The position numbers and the translations under genes are program-made. Of a stretch of 42,210 nt of DNA, positions 23,801-32,014 are shown in pieces (the stretch's first letter is position 1; the number at the start of each line of letters is the position of its first letter). The notes beneath the pieces were generated by a model, which saw only the letters and a program-made list of their open reading frames with translations, was not told the DNA's origin and ran no database searches. This stretch comes from Clostridia bacterium (GTDB taxonomy: Bacteria; Bacillota; Clostridia; Oscillospirales; Acutalibacteraceae): NCBI GenBank assembly GCA_900755895.1, contig CAAEIG010000084.1:1-42210 (forward strand), read 5' to 3'.

Positions 23801-25970
23801 CGGTTGCGACACCGGCCGTGTCAGTGGTTGTCTGGGCGACTTCCTGCCCGGTCTTGCCATCATAGACGGCGAACTGTACTCCCATCAGGCCCATGCCCTT
23901 ACTGTCAGTCGCATAAATGGTCAGAACCGACTTCTTAGTCTGGGTGAAGGTAGCAATGGAAGTCTTGTTGTTCTCAACGGTGATTGTCTGGAACGCAGTG
24001 TTAGCCACATAGCCACAAGGGGCGTACAGCTGCTCAATGATGTACTTGCCTGGGGTCAGAGGACCAACGACAGCAGTACCAGTCAGGTCAGTGGTGACCT
24101 GCTCGCGCACCTGTCCATTCTCGCTACGGACCTGGAACTGAGCGCCCTCCAGGGGCTCCCCTTCAGAACTAAGCGCCTTTACGATAATGGAGCTGTGCCG
24201 GTCAAATGCAAAGTTGGCAACGCCAGCCTTAACAGCAGAGACAGACACAGATTGAGCGCCGGTAGACAGCGTATAGCCGTCAGGTACGCCAGTACACTGA
24301 ACCACATAGGAGCCGGGAATCAGGTTGTCGAAGATCGCAGTGCCATCAGCTCCGGCATTCTTAGTCTGGAGAACTTGGGTGTTGGTAGCGTCCATAAGCT
24401 GGTAGGTAGCGCCGGGAACCGGAATGCTGGTGCCGGTGATGGTACCGGTGGCGATGATATAGGGTTTGCTGCGGTTGATGAAGGTAAGCTCCTCCATCTG
24501 GCCAGCCACGGCCCGGAATGTTTTGGTCACATCCGTAATCACATAACCAGCAGGAGCACTGGTCTGCTCGACTACATAGTAGCCAGGATCCAGATTGCCA
24601 ATCATACCACTACCAGCGGCAGAACTCACAATCTCGCCGACCTTCTGTCCATTCTGATGCCGGATCTCAAAGCGGCAGCCAGACAATGGGTTGCCCTGCT
24701 CGTCCTGAGCATAAATGGTCAAGCTGGCCTTAACGGTAGCCGTAAAACTTCGATCAATGGTCTGGTTGGCCTCGATGAAAATGGGCATCTGGGTCAAATC
24801 CATGGTGTAGTTGTCAGGCACGCCGGTGATAACAGCGGCATAGTTACCAGTAGGCAGAGGCCCAAAGGTCACTCGGCCCTGGTTATCTGTAGTCTGAGGA
24901 CCGGCTGCGACCTGATTGCCTTGAGAATAGAGGGTGACCTCCACCCCAGGAATAGGCTTGCCAGTCTGTGAGTCCAGAATTGTAAAGGTTGCGGAACCAG
25001 GCTTGTCGGCATAGAAAGTACGCATCACAGCACTATCGTCCTCGGTGTTTACCGTGAAAGAGGTACTCTTCAGCTCGCCGATGTAGCCGTCAGGGACCTT
25101 TGTCTGAGTCAGCACATAGCTGCCAGCTTCCAGATTAGGAACCACGGCAATGCCAGAATCATCCGTGAAGATCTCAGTCCAGGTCTCAGAGGGGCTGGTG
25201 GTACGGGTCAGTGTAAACTGGCCTCCCTTCACCGGCTTGCCAGACTCAGTCTCCAGGTACTGGATGATCAAAGAAGGCTTTGCGGAGCTCTCAAACATTA
25301 GCTGGACATCGCCTTGCTGTTCTTGGGAGATGTGGATCTTCTGGGGATTCATACCAGCGATAACCGGGTCGACATTGACGGGATTGCTGGTATTGTGAAC
25401 GGTATAGTCGCCAGGAGGAATTGCGCCGAAGAGAATGGCGCCGCTCTTATTTGTAGCCCCCTGGTAAACGACCCCGTTGTCTGTATTCCGTACCTCAAAC
25501 TGGGCGCCCTCAACTGGCTCGCCGTTGGCAAAGCGAAGTACAGTCAGAGTTACTTGGGGGTAGTTAAGGATGTCCACAGCATGATTGCCCTCACCGGTGC
25601 CGAACCAACGCTGCTGCATGACAGTGTTCATCTTGTACCCGTTGACCGCAGAAGTCTGGGTAATCCGGTAAAGGCCGGACTCAAGATTGTCCCATGTCAC
25701 AGAGCCAGTTCTGTCAGTATACTTGATTCCAAAATCATGATACCGTCCAGAAGTCACCCGCTCCAGCTTGACGCCAGACTCAGGCAGAACCTTGGTGTTA
25801 TCAGAGGAATCACGAACAAACACGGTGATGGAGGTAGTCCCATTATCTCCGGGACGGTCGCCGGATCCGGGGTTACTACCACCGGCGGCGAAGCCCGCAG
25901 CAGGGAGGAGCCCGATGACCATAACGAGGGCGAGCATGCCAGAGAGCCATTTGGAAAACAGCTTCTTCAT
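20865..25970 (-). CDS. Giant SpaA/Cna-B-repeat surface adhesin with a terminal LPKTG
   Basis: 1701 residues. A signal peptide (MKKLFSKWLSGMLALVMVIG, AAGFAAGG) is followed by about 16 tandem SpaA/prealbumin-like (Cna-B) domains of roughly 85 residues. Each opens with a strand such as LTIYAQDEQGNPLSGCRFEI and closes with a PGxYVVxQTSAPxGY turn. These Ig-like domains usually lock themselves with isopeptide bonds and form stalks. A different domain follows (about residues 1440-1640, VTAHGPRTVAPNNQAKFYYT), then a Ser/Thr region. The protein ends LPDTLPKTGY and stops: an LPxTG-type motif with no hydrophobic segment or positive tail. Probably an adhesin for mating-pair contact (inference). AGGAGG precedes the ATG. 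It is likely co-transcribed with the Spo0A-like gene 78 nt upstream. Confidence 0.93.
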   Translation of the reverse strand: MKKLFSKWLSGMLALVMVIGLLPAAGFAAGGSNPGSGDRPGDNGTTSITVFVRDSSDNTKVLPESGVKLERVTSGRYHDFGIKYTDRTGSVTWDNLESGLYRITQTSAVNGYKMNTVMQQRWFGTGEGNHAVDILNYPQVTLTVLRFANGEPVEGAQFEVRNTDNGVVYQGATNKSGAILFGAIPPGDYTVHNTSNPVNVDPVIAGMNPQKIHISQEQQGDVQLMFESSAKPSLIIQYLETESGKPVKGGQFTLTRTTSPSETWTEIFTDDSGIAVVPNLEAGSYVLTQTKVPDGYIGELKSTSFTVNTEDDSAVMRTFYADKPGSATFTILDSQTGKPIPGVEVTLYSQGNQVAAGPQTTDNQGRVTFGPLPTGNYAAVITGVPDNYTMDLTQMPIFIEANQTIDRSFTATVKASLTIYAQDEQGNPLSGCRFEIRHQNGQKVGEIVSSAAGSGMIGNLDPGYYVVEQTSAPAGYVITDVTKTFRAVAGQMEELTFINRSKPYIIATGTITGTSIPVPGATYQLMDATNTQVLQTKNAGADGTAIFDNLIPGSYVVQCTGVPDGYTLSTGAQSVSVSAVKAGVANFAFDRHSSIIVKALSSEGEPLEGAQFQVRSENGQVREQVTTDLTGTAVVGPLTPGKYIIEQLYAPCGYVANTAFQTITVENNKTSIATFTQTKKSVLTIYATDSKGMGLMGVQFAVYDGKTGQEVAQTTTDTAGVATVTDMEPGVYMVKELAAPEGYLLTTSYQVPIVMCRNEAAYVRFAHSTKDYLLIETVDAQTRQPIPGAQYNVTKMDGDLVGEYSANDHGVVEVGPLAPGFYVVKQIIAPTGYSICTETQTIEVISGRVLNTRFANYKLEGIVIESVDQTTHKGLANTTFEIYNEDNIQVFHGVTDASGQIATGELPSGRYTIRQMSTPDGYTAVETMKTITLGSKPVTVVFEQKAHTSLIIELVDDASGAPLAGSRFRVESIDGSYTTTVVTGSDGTVIIGGLAAGRYMVAQETAPDGYLLDASYQWAEISQDATTNLRFTNKAISGLVIRALDRNTQAPLAGATFEIAEANGKLLQTVTTDKTGIVTITNLKPGKYLVRETNGPDGYQMDTASQNVTITNYENSTLTFYHVVNANLTLRAIDAKAGNPVAGVTFQVRTTGGKYVGEYVTGSNGLVQIAAAAPDKYTVSIVDVPEGYLIDRTAREVTVPVNQEVLETFVLDQESGATIRVIESQTGLGVDDVTLRISTIDGTLIGNYTTDRQGYIFVDLKPGEYMYYITYGPEGYVMDPQPHRFTVKANVETVIELDIEKESHVRIQVVDAASDKGIYNVKIEISDQYNNYIGTYTTNDEGYIYLDQVLKSGRYKATMLEVPAGYVKDTVPKTIEISLKEATDVKWKIGGQQGQVTITTLSDSDNVLMGIRKGSRLQGAVYQITDMSGRVVATIYGDSYGEAHSGALGIGTYYVQQIQAPAGYMVNSQRVTVNVTNKNDDVKITVYNKSGNFKTTVTAHGPRTVAPNNQAKFYYTNVSNASSVTVQNFFLNIKVPTDGARAGTFYTGTWSGTATTFRVEYRTNMSDYRVLAANLNSKSSYSYDMSSIALGLASGEYVTDIRMVFDRAVAGMKESMAPVLYVSVLPNVVNGYQLINRAESGCQGEASSSVSSGNSWSANTGMNGIAGGWTSATAQSTTVVTGGSVRYPYYPLPDTLPKTGY

Positions 25971-26048
25971 GGTTTTGTTTGAACCTCCTTGTGTGTTGCC
26001 GGAGTTAAATCCGGCTGGATTTGAATAGGAAATTTAGTTGCGCAGGTC

Positions 26049-26381
26049 TTACCCGCTGGATTCGGACGACCCATCGAAAAGGAAGGCGTTGGCATCTGCC
26101 GTGAACTTCAGCTCATCGGCCGCCCGGATCAGGAACTCCTTATTGGAGATAGGGCTGGCCGTCTTGCGGATTGCCTGGCGGATAGCCCGGTCGACCTGAT
26201 CAGACTTTACGCCCGCCCGAGTGGCCACATAGTCGTAGATCGCGCCCGCGCGGTAACGATCCACCGCACCGTCCAGGATGGCCCGAATACCAATCAGCAG
26301 AAACTCATAAGCCCTGCTGGAATGGTAGATACCTACCTCAGACAAGTAATCGTTGATGGCCCGATTCGATACCGTGCTCAA
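26049..26381 (-). CDS. Stand-alone Spo0A C-terminal (effector) domain protein
   Basis: 110 residues matching the DNA-binding effector domain of the sporulation regulator Spo0A along its length. SEVGIYHSSRAYEFLLIGIR corresponds to the HEIGVPAHIKGYxYLREAI block. VKSDQVDRAIRQAIRKTA corresponds to TASRVERAIRHAIEVA, and ISNKEFLIRAADELKFT to PTNSEFIAMVADKLRLE. There is no receiver domain, so it is not phosphorylation-controlled. The start codon is TTG at 26381, fixed by AAAGGAGG 7-8 nt upstream. It is probably a transcription factor of the element, possibly binding Spo0A-like boxes. It lies directly upstream of the adhesin gene with no terminator between. Confidence 0.88.
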   Translation of the reverse strand: MSTVSNRAINDYLSEVGIYHSSRAYEFLLIGIRAILDGAVDRYRAGAIYDYVATRAGVKSDQVDRAIRQAIRKTASPISNKEFLIRAADELKFTADANAFLFDGSSESSG

Positions 26382-26624
26382 TTAGAGACCTCCTTTCTGA
26401 GCCGTCCATGTACTGCCCCAGGTTACTGCGCCCAGGGTTGGTTTGCCTTCTCCCATCTTCTGCATTTTGTCCAGTCTGTGGTGACGAGTCACATCCTGGC
26501 CGGCAGTCAGGGCCGGCAGCCACGCATAGTAGGCTCGCCTTCCAGGTCTCAAGACGGACCTGGAATAGGTGTATTCGCAATCAGGGCTTCCCTGCCAGCC
26601 GAACTGGCACCCGCATGACGCCAT
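26382..26624 (-). CDS. Small protein directly upstream of the Spo0A-like gene (80 residues)
   Basis: Reads MASCGCQFGWQGSPDCEYTY, then RAYYAWLPALTAGQDVTRHH and a Lys/Gly-rich end. The TAA at 26382-26384 abuts the TTG start of the Spo0A-like gene, whose ribosome site lies inside the last codons, so an operon arrangement is natural. Against it, only a weak GAGG is found about 14 nt before the ATG. Three Cys lie in the first 16 residues. A promoter word ends 30 nt upstream. Unknown function; could instead be an untranslated leader. Confidence 0.5.
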   Translation of the reverse strand: MASCGCQFGWQGSPDCEYTYSRSVLRPGRRAYYAWLPALTAGQDVTRHHRLDKMQKMGEGKPTLGAVTWGSTWTAQKGGL

Positions 26625-26653
26625 AAAAAAGCAGAGGTCCTCATTGCTGGATG

Positions 26654-26664
26654 TATAGTATGCG
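26654..26664 (-). promoter_or_regulatory. Promoter word for the Spo0A-like and adhesin unit
   Basis: Minus strand CGCATACTATA, a one-base variant of the shared word, 30 nt before the 80-residue ORF. Confidence 0.45.
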
Positions 26665-26722
26665 CACTCTCCAAAAGCTATTGGCGCAATTTTGGAAGTA
26701 GTTCCGGCTATGTTTGGAATCT

Positions 26723-26751
26723 GATTCTCTCACCGAACTAAAGTTCAGGAG
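26723..26751. repeat. Second palindromic module (R2), copy a
   Basis: GATTCTCTCACCGAACTAAA followed by GTTCAGGAG; the core CCGAACTAAAGTTC is a near-perfect palindrome. It lies 26 bp before repeat copy 6. The 26625-26950 gap holds only these repeats, a promoter word and a terminator. Confidence 0.8.
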
Positions 26752-26777
26752 CCTCCTGACTACGGTTCAGTGAGCTA

Positions 26778-26875
26778 TCTCACGGACCAAACATAGGCTC
26801 CGGAACGAAGCCGGCTCGTACCGCAGCTCCCTGCAAACGGCGACCGCCTCACGGATTTCTTCGTTAGAAAAGCAT
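26778..26875 (+). repeat. Palindromic intergenic repeat, copy 6
   Basis: TCTCACGGACCAAACATAGG, hairpin GGCTCCGGAACGAAGCC (one mismatch), right end GGATTTCTTCGTTAGAAAAG. Confidence 0.85.
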
Positions 26876-26894
26876 CCTTTCCCCTGCCTTAACA

Positions 26895-26933
26895 GCAAAA
26901 GAAAGGGGCCCAGGCAAGATGCCCAGGCCCCTC
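26895..26933 (-). terminator. Intrinsic terminator after the C-terminal SLH protein gene
   Basis: Minus strand GGGGCCTGGGCATC, TTGCCTGGGCCCC, then TTTCTTTTGC. Confidence 0.88.
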
Positions 26934-26950
26934 CATAGGGAACCTATCGA

Positions 26951-29900
26951 TTAGCCCCAAACCTCGCGGCCGCCCTGGCTGCTAAAGGTATGGGTATTGG
27001 CAGCCTCCAGGATGTCATAGTAGGCCCAGTGGCTGGGACCGACATCGCTGAAGGTATTGAGCCGCCCAATATTGGCGTTCAGGAAGCTGGGATCGGCATG
27101 CCGCCCAGTAGCCCGGTTGATGATGACGACCAGCTGAGCGCGAGTCAGGGTATCATCAGGGCCGAACCGACCGTCACCATAGCCGTTGATCCAGCCAGCG
27201 GCAGTTGCCTGGGTGATGTAGCTGGAGCCCCAGTAGCCGGGAAGTACATCAGTATACTGAGTGTTCACAGGCCCGTTATTGCTGATGCCGAAGACGCGGC
27301 AGGCCAGCTCAACGAACTGAGCGCGGGAGATAGGGGCATTGGGGTTGAAGTTGGTGGGCGTAGTCCCATTCAGATAGAACAGGTATCCGCGATTGTAGGC
27401 AATCGTTACATAGTTGTAGAGCCAGGAGGTAGGCCCAACATCAACGAACGGATGCTGGATCATGCCCGTCATGCTGTCAGCATTCAGGCTCTGCGTAGCC
27501 CGCAGGAGCATGACCAGGGCCTCGCCCCGGGTGACAGTGCGGTTGGGAGCAAACAGGCCGTTGCCGATACCGGCAATGTAGGCCTCGTGGGTCGTGCCGC
27601 TCACCACAGGAGGCGTCACAACACTCCCCTGCACGGCCGTGGCCTTCACAGTCATGTTGGCAGGTACACTGTCGAACCGGACGCTCAGAGAACCATCGTT
27701 CCCGCGGGTAGTCGTGTAGGTCACGCCGCCCAGCGTGAAGACGGTATTGAAGCGGTTCAGAACAGCCCGCTCGCTACGGCTGTCAAGGCTGAAAGTCACC
27801 GTGTCGATGGTATAGCCGGAGTCAGGCCGCACAGTCACGGTCACAGCCCGGCCTACATCCACGGAGGCGCTGCTGGTGCTCAGGTCAATATTGGCGCCAG
27901 TGCCGGCATCCCGGGTAATGGTCTTGGAACCAGTTGTCCGGTCAGACACAGCCTTCACGGTCATATTGCCCTTGATGTTCCGCAGATCGATGGACACTGA
28001 GTCGCGTCCGTCCCAATCAATGGAGCAGCGCTTGCCATTGATGGTCACGCTGGAGGCGCCGTAGTTGGCCTTGTAGGTCGTACCCTTGTAGGTGATCTCC
28101 AGGCGCTGGAGCCGGTTACCGTCCTCAGCGTAGAAGGAAACCTCCTGATCGTCGCCGCTGTCGACGCCAATCTCGCCGTAGCCCAGGTAGTAGGAACCGC
28201 GGTCATTCTCCAGCGTCACCGTATAATCGCCCCGGGTAGGATTGCTAGTGCCGGCATAGTCAGTATCGCAGTAGACCTTCATGTCAGAACGGATATTATT
28301 CAGAGTGATGCTGGACTTCGAGGAACCCCAACTCAAGCTGCAGCGCCGGCCGTCCACGGTCAGATAGCTGTCGCCACGCTTGGCCGTATAAGTCCGGCCA
28401 TCCATCGTCACCTCGATTTTCTCGATTGTGTAGCCGCTCTTCTCGGTGAAGGTAATGGTCTTGTTGTCACCCCGGTCGGCGTACACATAGCTATTGCTGG
28501 TGGTTGCGCCGCCGTCATGGTCCACATCGATGCGGTAATCGCTCCGGGAACCATCATAGTCAGTCTCACAGTAGACTTCCATATCATCCCGGATATTGTT
28601 CAGTGTGATGCTGGACTGGGTAGAACCCCAGCTCATGGAGCAGCGTCGGCCATCCACAGTCAGATAGCTGTCGCCGCGCTCAGCCTCATAGGTCTCGCCG
28701 TCCACGGTCACACGGATTGCCTCGATGGTATAGCCACTCCGTTCCTTGAAGGTAATGGTTCGGTTCTGGCCATGGTTCACATACACATAATTGCTGGTAG
28801 TCGTGGCGCCGCCGTCATGGTCCACCGTGATCCGGTAGTCCTCATCGTAGTCGGTGGTGAAAGACTTAATAGTCATGGAACTCTGGATGTCCCGCAGCTC
28901 CACCTCAACCTTGCCGTTCATCCAGTTGAGGTATTGGCGGGTGCCGTCAATGACGACATAGTCGTCATTATAGTCTGCGGTGATCTTCCTGCCGTTCACG
29001 GTGAAGACCAGACGCTCAATGTCCTCGCTGGAGTCCAATGCCTTGAAGGTAATCGTTTCAGAGTCGCCGTCATAGACGACGATCTCATCCCGGCCGCCCT
29101 CAATATCAGAGTCCCCGTCATGCTGCAGTGTGATGACATGCCGGGTCTCCTTGCTGGCCACATCAATGGTGATGTTGCCGGGGAAAGAGTCGAAATACAA
29201 GACTTTGCTGCCATTGTACAGCGAGTCGACACGGTAGGCGCGACCATCCAGGGTAAAGCGGTACTCCTTGCCGGTAAGGGTCACCTTATCGGTGGCAGAA
29301 CTGATGGTCACAGAGGTGATTTCCGTGAACTCCTTGCCGGCCAGACGAACAGTGACCGGATCGCCGATCTTGGGATAGGTCTGGTTGGCCAGATTGCATT
29401 CCACATCGGAGGAAGCGTTGATGGTCAACCCAGCTTTATCGTTGCGACTGGTGGCTGTGATGATCACATTGGCAGAAATTCCAGGCACAGAGACAGTGGC
29501 CTGGCCGTTGGATGCCCAAGAGACTGCATAGGTATGACCGTTGACAGAAACGGAAGCACCGCCAGTCGTCAGGGTGCCGGACTTGCCACCATCCTCAATA
29601 ACGATTGTGTCGATGACACCAGCCCCAGGAGTCAGAACCACCTTCTGGGTCTCGCCGGCCGTCAGCAGCTTAGAAACTACATCAGTCGTCACATCGCCGA
29701 CAGTTACGACAGACAGCTGATACTGGCTGGAGCGGTCCGCGGTCAGGGCCGTCACATACAGGTTGTCAGCAATGTTGTTGGTCTTCACCGTATAGGCATC
29801 GCCGCTCTTACTGATGGTAACCTGGGTGCTGCCCACCTGCACCGTCTTGTTCTCAGCCGTGATGATATTCTGACTGCCCGCAGCAGTGCGAATATTGAAG

Positions 29901-30451
29901 GCCTTGATCACCTGGCCGGACTTGGGGGTAAAGGTGCTGCTCCATGCCGTATTGCCGCTTACAGTACCGGTACCCGTGCCGGAAATGTCACAGGTGGGCG
30001 TCTGGTCAGAGCCCATATTGTCCTTGAAGCCCTGGGGGCCAGAGTTGGCCGTCACCTGGTAGGAGCGGGCAGTCCGGGTAATGGCAATGTTAAGGTCATC
30101 CGCCAGTTTGTTGTTGGTAGTGGACAACTTCAGGGAGCGATCGCTGCCTTCGGCCAGACGGTAGACGGTACCGTTAGTCAGCGTGCCGGTGGCGTTTACA
30201 GGACGGGTGGTAGAAACAACATTGCCGTTCACCGACACCGAGATATCAACGCCTACGCCCAGGTCATCCACCAGGTCGATCTCACTAATCTGGCCGCCGG
30301 CTGGATACGACTCGCGGAAGACCTGAGAGCCGTCCAGGGTAGCGGTGACCCAATGGGTATTGGTGCTCGCCGCAAAGCCGGGAACAGCCATCGGGATAGC
30401 CATAACAGCGGCCAGGGCAAGAGCGCCGATGCGGGAGATGTTCTTCTTCAT
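26951..30451 (-). CDS. S-layer-homology surface protein with internal beta repeats (C-terminal SLH)
   Basis: 1166 residues. A signal peptide (MKKNISRIGALALAAVMAIP, VPGFAA) is followed by many beta-rich modules. Three closely similar ~95-residue repeats lie in the middle, each with YRIDVDHDGGATT-type openings, GYTIEKIEVTMDGRTY, RGDSYLTVDGRRCSLSWGS and ITLNNIRSDMKVYC. The C-terminus has three SLH domains (TRGEALVMLLRA, SRAQFVELACRVF, TRAQLVVIINRA) that bind secondary cell-wall polymer. This is a non-covalently wall-bound surface protein. AAAGGAGG precedes the start and a promoter word lies about 90 nt upstream. It has its own transcript. Ligand unknown; possibly an adhesin or protective coat of the mating cell. 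Confidence 0.93.
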   Translation of the reverse strand: MKKNISRIGALALAAVMAIPMAVPGFAASTNTHWVTATLDGSQVFRESYPAGGQISEIDLVDDLGVGVDISVSVNGNVVSTTRPVNATGTLTNGTVYRLAEGSDRSLKLSTTNNKLADDLNIAITRTARSYQVTANSGPQGFKDNMGSDQTPTCDISGTGTGTVSGNTAWSSTFTPKSGQVIKAFNIRTAAGSQNIITAENKTVQVGSTQVTISKSGDAYTVKTNNIADNLYVTALTADRSSQYQLSVVTVGDVTTDVVSKLLTAGETQKVVLTPGAGVIDTIVIEDGGKSGTLTTGGASVSVNGHTYAVSWASNGQATVSVPGISANVIITATSRNDKAGLTINASSDVECNLANQTYPKIGDPVTVRLAGKEFTEITSVTISSATDKVTLTGKEYRFTLDGRAYRVDSLYNGSKVLYFDSFPGNITIDVASKETRHVITLQHDGDSDIEGGRDEIVVYDGDSETITFKALDSSEDIERLVFTVNGRKITADYNDDYVVIDGTRQYLNWMNGKVEVELRDIQSSMTIKSFTTDYDEDYRITVDHDGGATTTSNYVYVNHGQNRTITFKERSGYTIEAIRVTVDGETYEAERGDSYLTVDGRRCSMSWGSTQSSITLNNIRDDMEVYCETDYDGSRSDYRIDVDHDGGATTSNSYVYADRGDNKTITFTEKSGYTIEKIEVTMDGRTYTAKRGDSYLTVDGRRCSLSWGSSKSSITLNNIRSDMKVYCDTDYAGTSNPTRGDYTVTLENDRGSYYLGYGEIGVDSGDDQEVSFYAEDGNRLQRLEITYKGTTYKANYGASSVTINGKRCSIDWDGRDSVSIDLRNIKGNMTVKAVSDRTTGSKTITRDAGTGANIDLSTSSASVDVGRAVTVTVRPDSGYTIDTVTFSLDSRSERAVLNRFNTVFTLGGVTYTTTRGNDGSLSVRFDSVPANMTVKATAVQGSVVTPPVVSGTTHEAYIAGIGNGLFAPNRTVTRGEALVMLLRATQSLNADSMTGMIQHPFVDVGPTSWLYNYVTIAYNRGYLFYLNGTTPTNFNPNAPISRAQFVELACRVFGISNNGPVNTQYTDVLPGYWGSSYITQATAAGWINGYGDGRFGPDDTLTRAQLVVIINRATGRHADPSFLNANIGRLNTFSDVGPSHWAYYDILEAANTHTFSSQGGREVWG

Positions 30452-30540
30452 CGCTATTTTCCTCCTTTATAAGAATTTGTTCAGATCTGAATTTGGAACC
30501 TCGGTTTAGGGCATTACTGTCATAGCCCTGCCGCATTGAG

Positions 30541-30550
30541 ATAGTATGCA
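30541..30550 (-). promoter_or_regulatory. Promoter word for the 1166-residue SLH protein
   Basis: Minus strand TGCATACTAT, an exact match to the shared word, about 90 nt before the ATG. The 30452-30999 gap otherwise holds repeat copies and a terminator. Confidence 0.55.
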
Positions 30551-30695
30551 CAATGTTTGAAAATGATTTGCGGATTCCGAATATCCTCGTTGGATGCGGC
30601 CTAGGTCAGCATTGCTGAACGCCAGGAGACCTGGAACGCCGTTGGTTGCGAGAATTTGGGTTGCTTGGACTTTTGGCCGGGATGTTTGGATACAG

Positions 30696-30798
30696 GTCTT
30701 TTTTAACGAAGAAAAGTGGCTGGGACATTTTTCGTTTGCCTGAACCCGTGGCCGCGGGCCGGTTTCCCTGCGGGAACCTATGCCGGGTCCGTGATACC
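30696..30798 (-). repeat. Palindromic intergenic repeat, copy 7
   Basis: Plus strand GTCTTTTTTAACGAAGAAAA, GTGGCCGCGGGCCGG, hairpin GGTTTCCCTGCGGGAACC, CCGGGTCCGTGATACC. It is a single half copy facing minus, with an R2 module 16 bp further right. Confidence 0.9.
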
Positions 30799-30813
30799 TA
30801 AAAGCCGCCAGAT

Positions 30814-30846
30814 AGCTCCCGAACTTCAGTTCGGTGAGAGAATCAG
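30814..30846. repeat. Second palindromic module (R2), copy b
   Basis: AGCTCCCGAACTTCAGTTCG then GTGAGAGAATC. It is the reverse complement of copies a and c, with core CCGAACTTCAGTTCGG. Confidence 0.82.
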
Positions 30847-30944
30847 AGCTCGGGACCCACGATGCAAACTCACCTGTTGCTCTAAACGGATGGAAAAGGA
30901 TATCCGTTTGTTCCAACAACGGAGAACGGACGGCTTCTGCGGAC

Positions 30945-30986
30945 AGCAAAAAAGCGGCGCCCCCGTTGCTGCAGAACGGGGACGCC
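30945..30986 (-). terminator. Intrinsic terminator after the lipoprotein gene
   Basis: Minus strand GGCGTCCCCGTTC, loop, AACGGGGGCGCC, then GCTTTTTTGC. An additional AAACGGAT...ATATCCGTTT palindrome lies at 30884-30909. Confidence 0.88.
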
Positions 30987-30999
30987 ATGGGACAGATAT

Positions 31000-31560
31000 T
31001 TAAGTTTCAGGGTCGGAAGACGGTTGGGCATCTTCCTGGGGAGAGGCATCCTCCGTGCTATCCTCGACGGGGGCTCCCTCACCAACAACAGGGTTGCCAT
31101 TCTCATCCAGCACGCCGCCTGTATTGCTGGTCGCATAAATCCGGTACTGCTCGATGGTTTCAGTCTCCCCACCGTCGGGCGTGTAGTCGAAGCTGACTTT
31201 CTCCACCTTACATTCCTCAGGTGAGCCAACGATATAAATGACCGAATCGATGGGAAGCCGCATCGGCTCGTCTTCACCCTTGGGCTGGACCTCATAGAAC
31301 AGCTCATTGTTCTCACCGACCACTCGGTAGAATGGCGACTCGCCCTGCTCGCCGTCCTCGTACTTCAGTGGCTCCAGCTCCTTGGTGAAATCCTCGACCG
31401 CATCTGTGATATCGGCGGGTGGGATGGATACAGTTGGCTTCTGGTTGCCCTGGGCCGGGTCTTCGCCCTGGGAGTTGCAGCCGGTCATGCACAGACAGAG
31501 AACCATGAATACGGCGGCGATGATGGCAATGCGCTTGCCGAACGAAACAGGTTTGAACAT
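31000..31560 (-). CDS. Lipoprotein of unknown function
   Basis: 186 residues. A basic N-terminus, hydrophobic stretch and lipobox LCMTGC (Cys about residue 28) predict lipid attachment after signal peptidase II cleavage. The mature part is acidic: a possible extended linker (PTVSIPPADITDAVEDFTKE), a beta-rich domain with YRVVGENNELFYEVQPKGED, and a disordered Glu/Ser/Pro tail. AAAGGAGG precedes the ATG. It follows the MqsA-like gene by 30 nt and ends at a strong terminator. Lipoproteins in conjugative elements often serve in exclusion or mating stability; here that is unproven. Confidence 0.8.
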   Translation of the reverse strand: MFKPVSFGKRIAIIAAVFMVLCLCMTGCNSQGEDPAQGNQKPTVSIPPADITDAVEDFTKELEPLKYEDGEQGESPFYRVVGENNELFYEVQPKGEDEPMRLPIDSVIYIVGSPEECKVEKVSFDYTPDGGETETIEQYRIYATSNTGGVLDENGNPVVGEGAPVEDSTEDASPQEDAQPSSDPET

Positions 31561-31590
31561 AATACAGAATCCTCCTTTTGATTTTGGGCA

Positions 31591-31956
31591 TCACTGCCCA
31601 ACGGCCTTTTTGATTTTGGCGTCCGCGTTTGCATCCAGCAGGCGGCCAGTGCTGGCGGCGATGATCTCTCCGACCGCGCACTCAGCTTTCTGAGCCATCT
31701 GCTCCGCAGACAGCCCATTCTCCTTCATGTACTTCCGCAACCGCTCCGCCGGGAGCATACTCTTCTTTTTTCGATACTGCTCCCGGGCAATCTGCATGAT
31801 TTTGGTTTCGACAGCCTCATCAAAGACCTCTTCTCCACAGCAGCCGCAGATATGCGTTTTGTACTGGATGGGAATGCGTACGCCGTGGATAGTCACGACC
31901 CGGTCCCGCAACTCGGAGGCGCAGGGGGTATCCCGGCCACAATAATCGCAGAACAT
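31591..31956 (-). CDS. MqsA/YgiT-type zinc-finger plus HTH regulator
   Basis: 121 residues. The N-terminal zinc-finger pairs are C3-x2-C6 (CDYC) and C37-x2-C40 (CGCC), as in YgiT/MqsA-type antitoxins. They are followed by FDEAVETKIMQIAREQYRKK and a helix-turn-helix around residues 70-110 (LRKYMKENGLSAEQMAQKAE). Such proteins normally bind DNA and neutralise a toxin. No toxin gene is adjacent; the downstream gene encodes a lipoprotein, so it may act as a regulator only. A very short upstream ORF precedes it. AGGAGG lies 8 nt from the ATG. Confidence 0.8.
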   Translation of the reverse strand: MFCDYCGRDTPCASELRDRVVTIHGVRIPIQYKTHICGCCGEEVFDEAVETKIMQIAREQYRKKKSMLPAERLRKYMKENGLSAEQMAQKAECAVGEIIAASTGRLLDANADAKIKKAVGQ

Positions 31957-31959
31957 CGA

Positions 31960-31989
31960 TCAGTTTCCTCCTTCCCAAAAACCTGGCAT
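31960..31989 (-). CDS. Nine-residue leader ORF upstream of the MqsA-like gene
   Basis: Minus strand ATG at 31989 with AAGGAG 5 nt before it encodes MPGFWEGGN and stops at TGA, three bases before the next ATG. The ribosome site of the MqsA-like gene lies inside this ORF. This could couple or attenuate expression. Confidence 0.4.
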   Translation of the reverse strand: MPGFWEGGN

Positions 31990-32014
31990 GTTGTCTCCTT
32001 GAGCTTCTACATAT

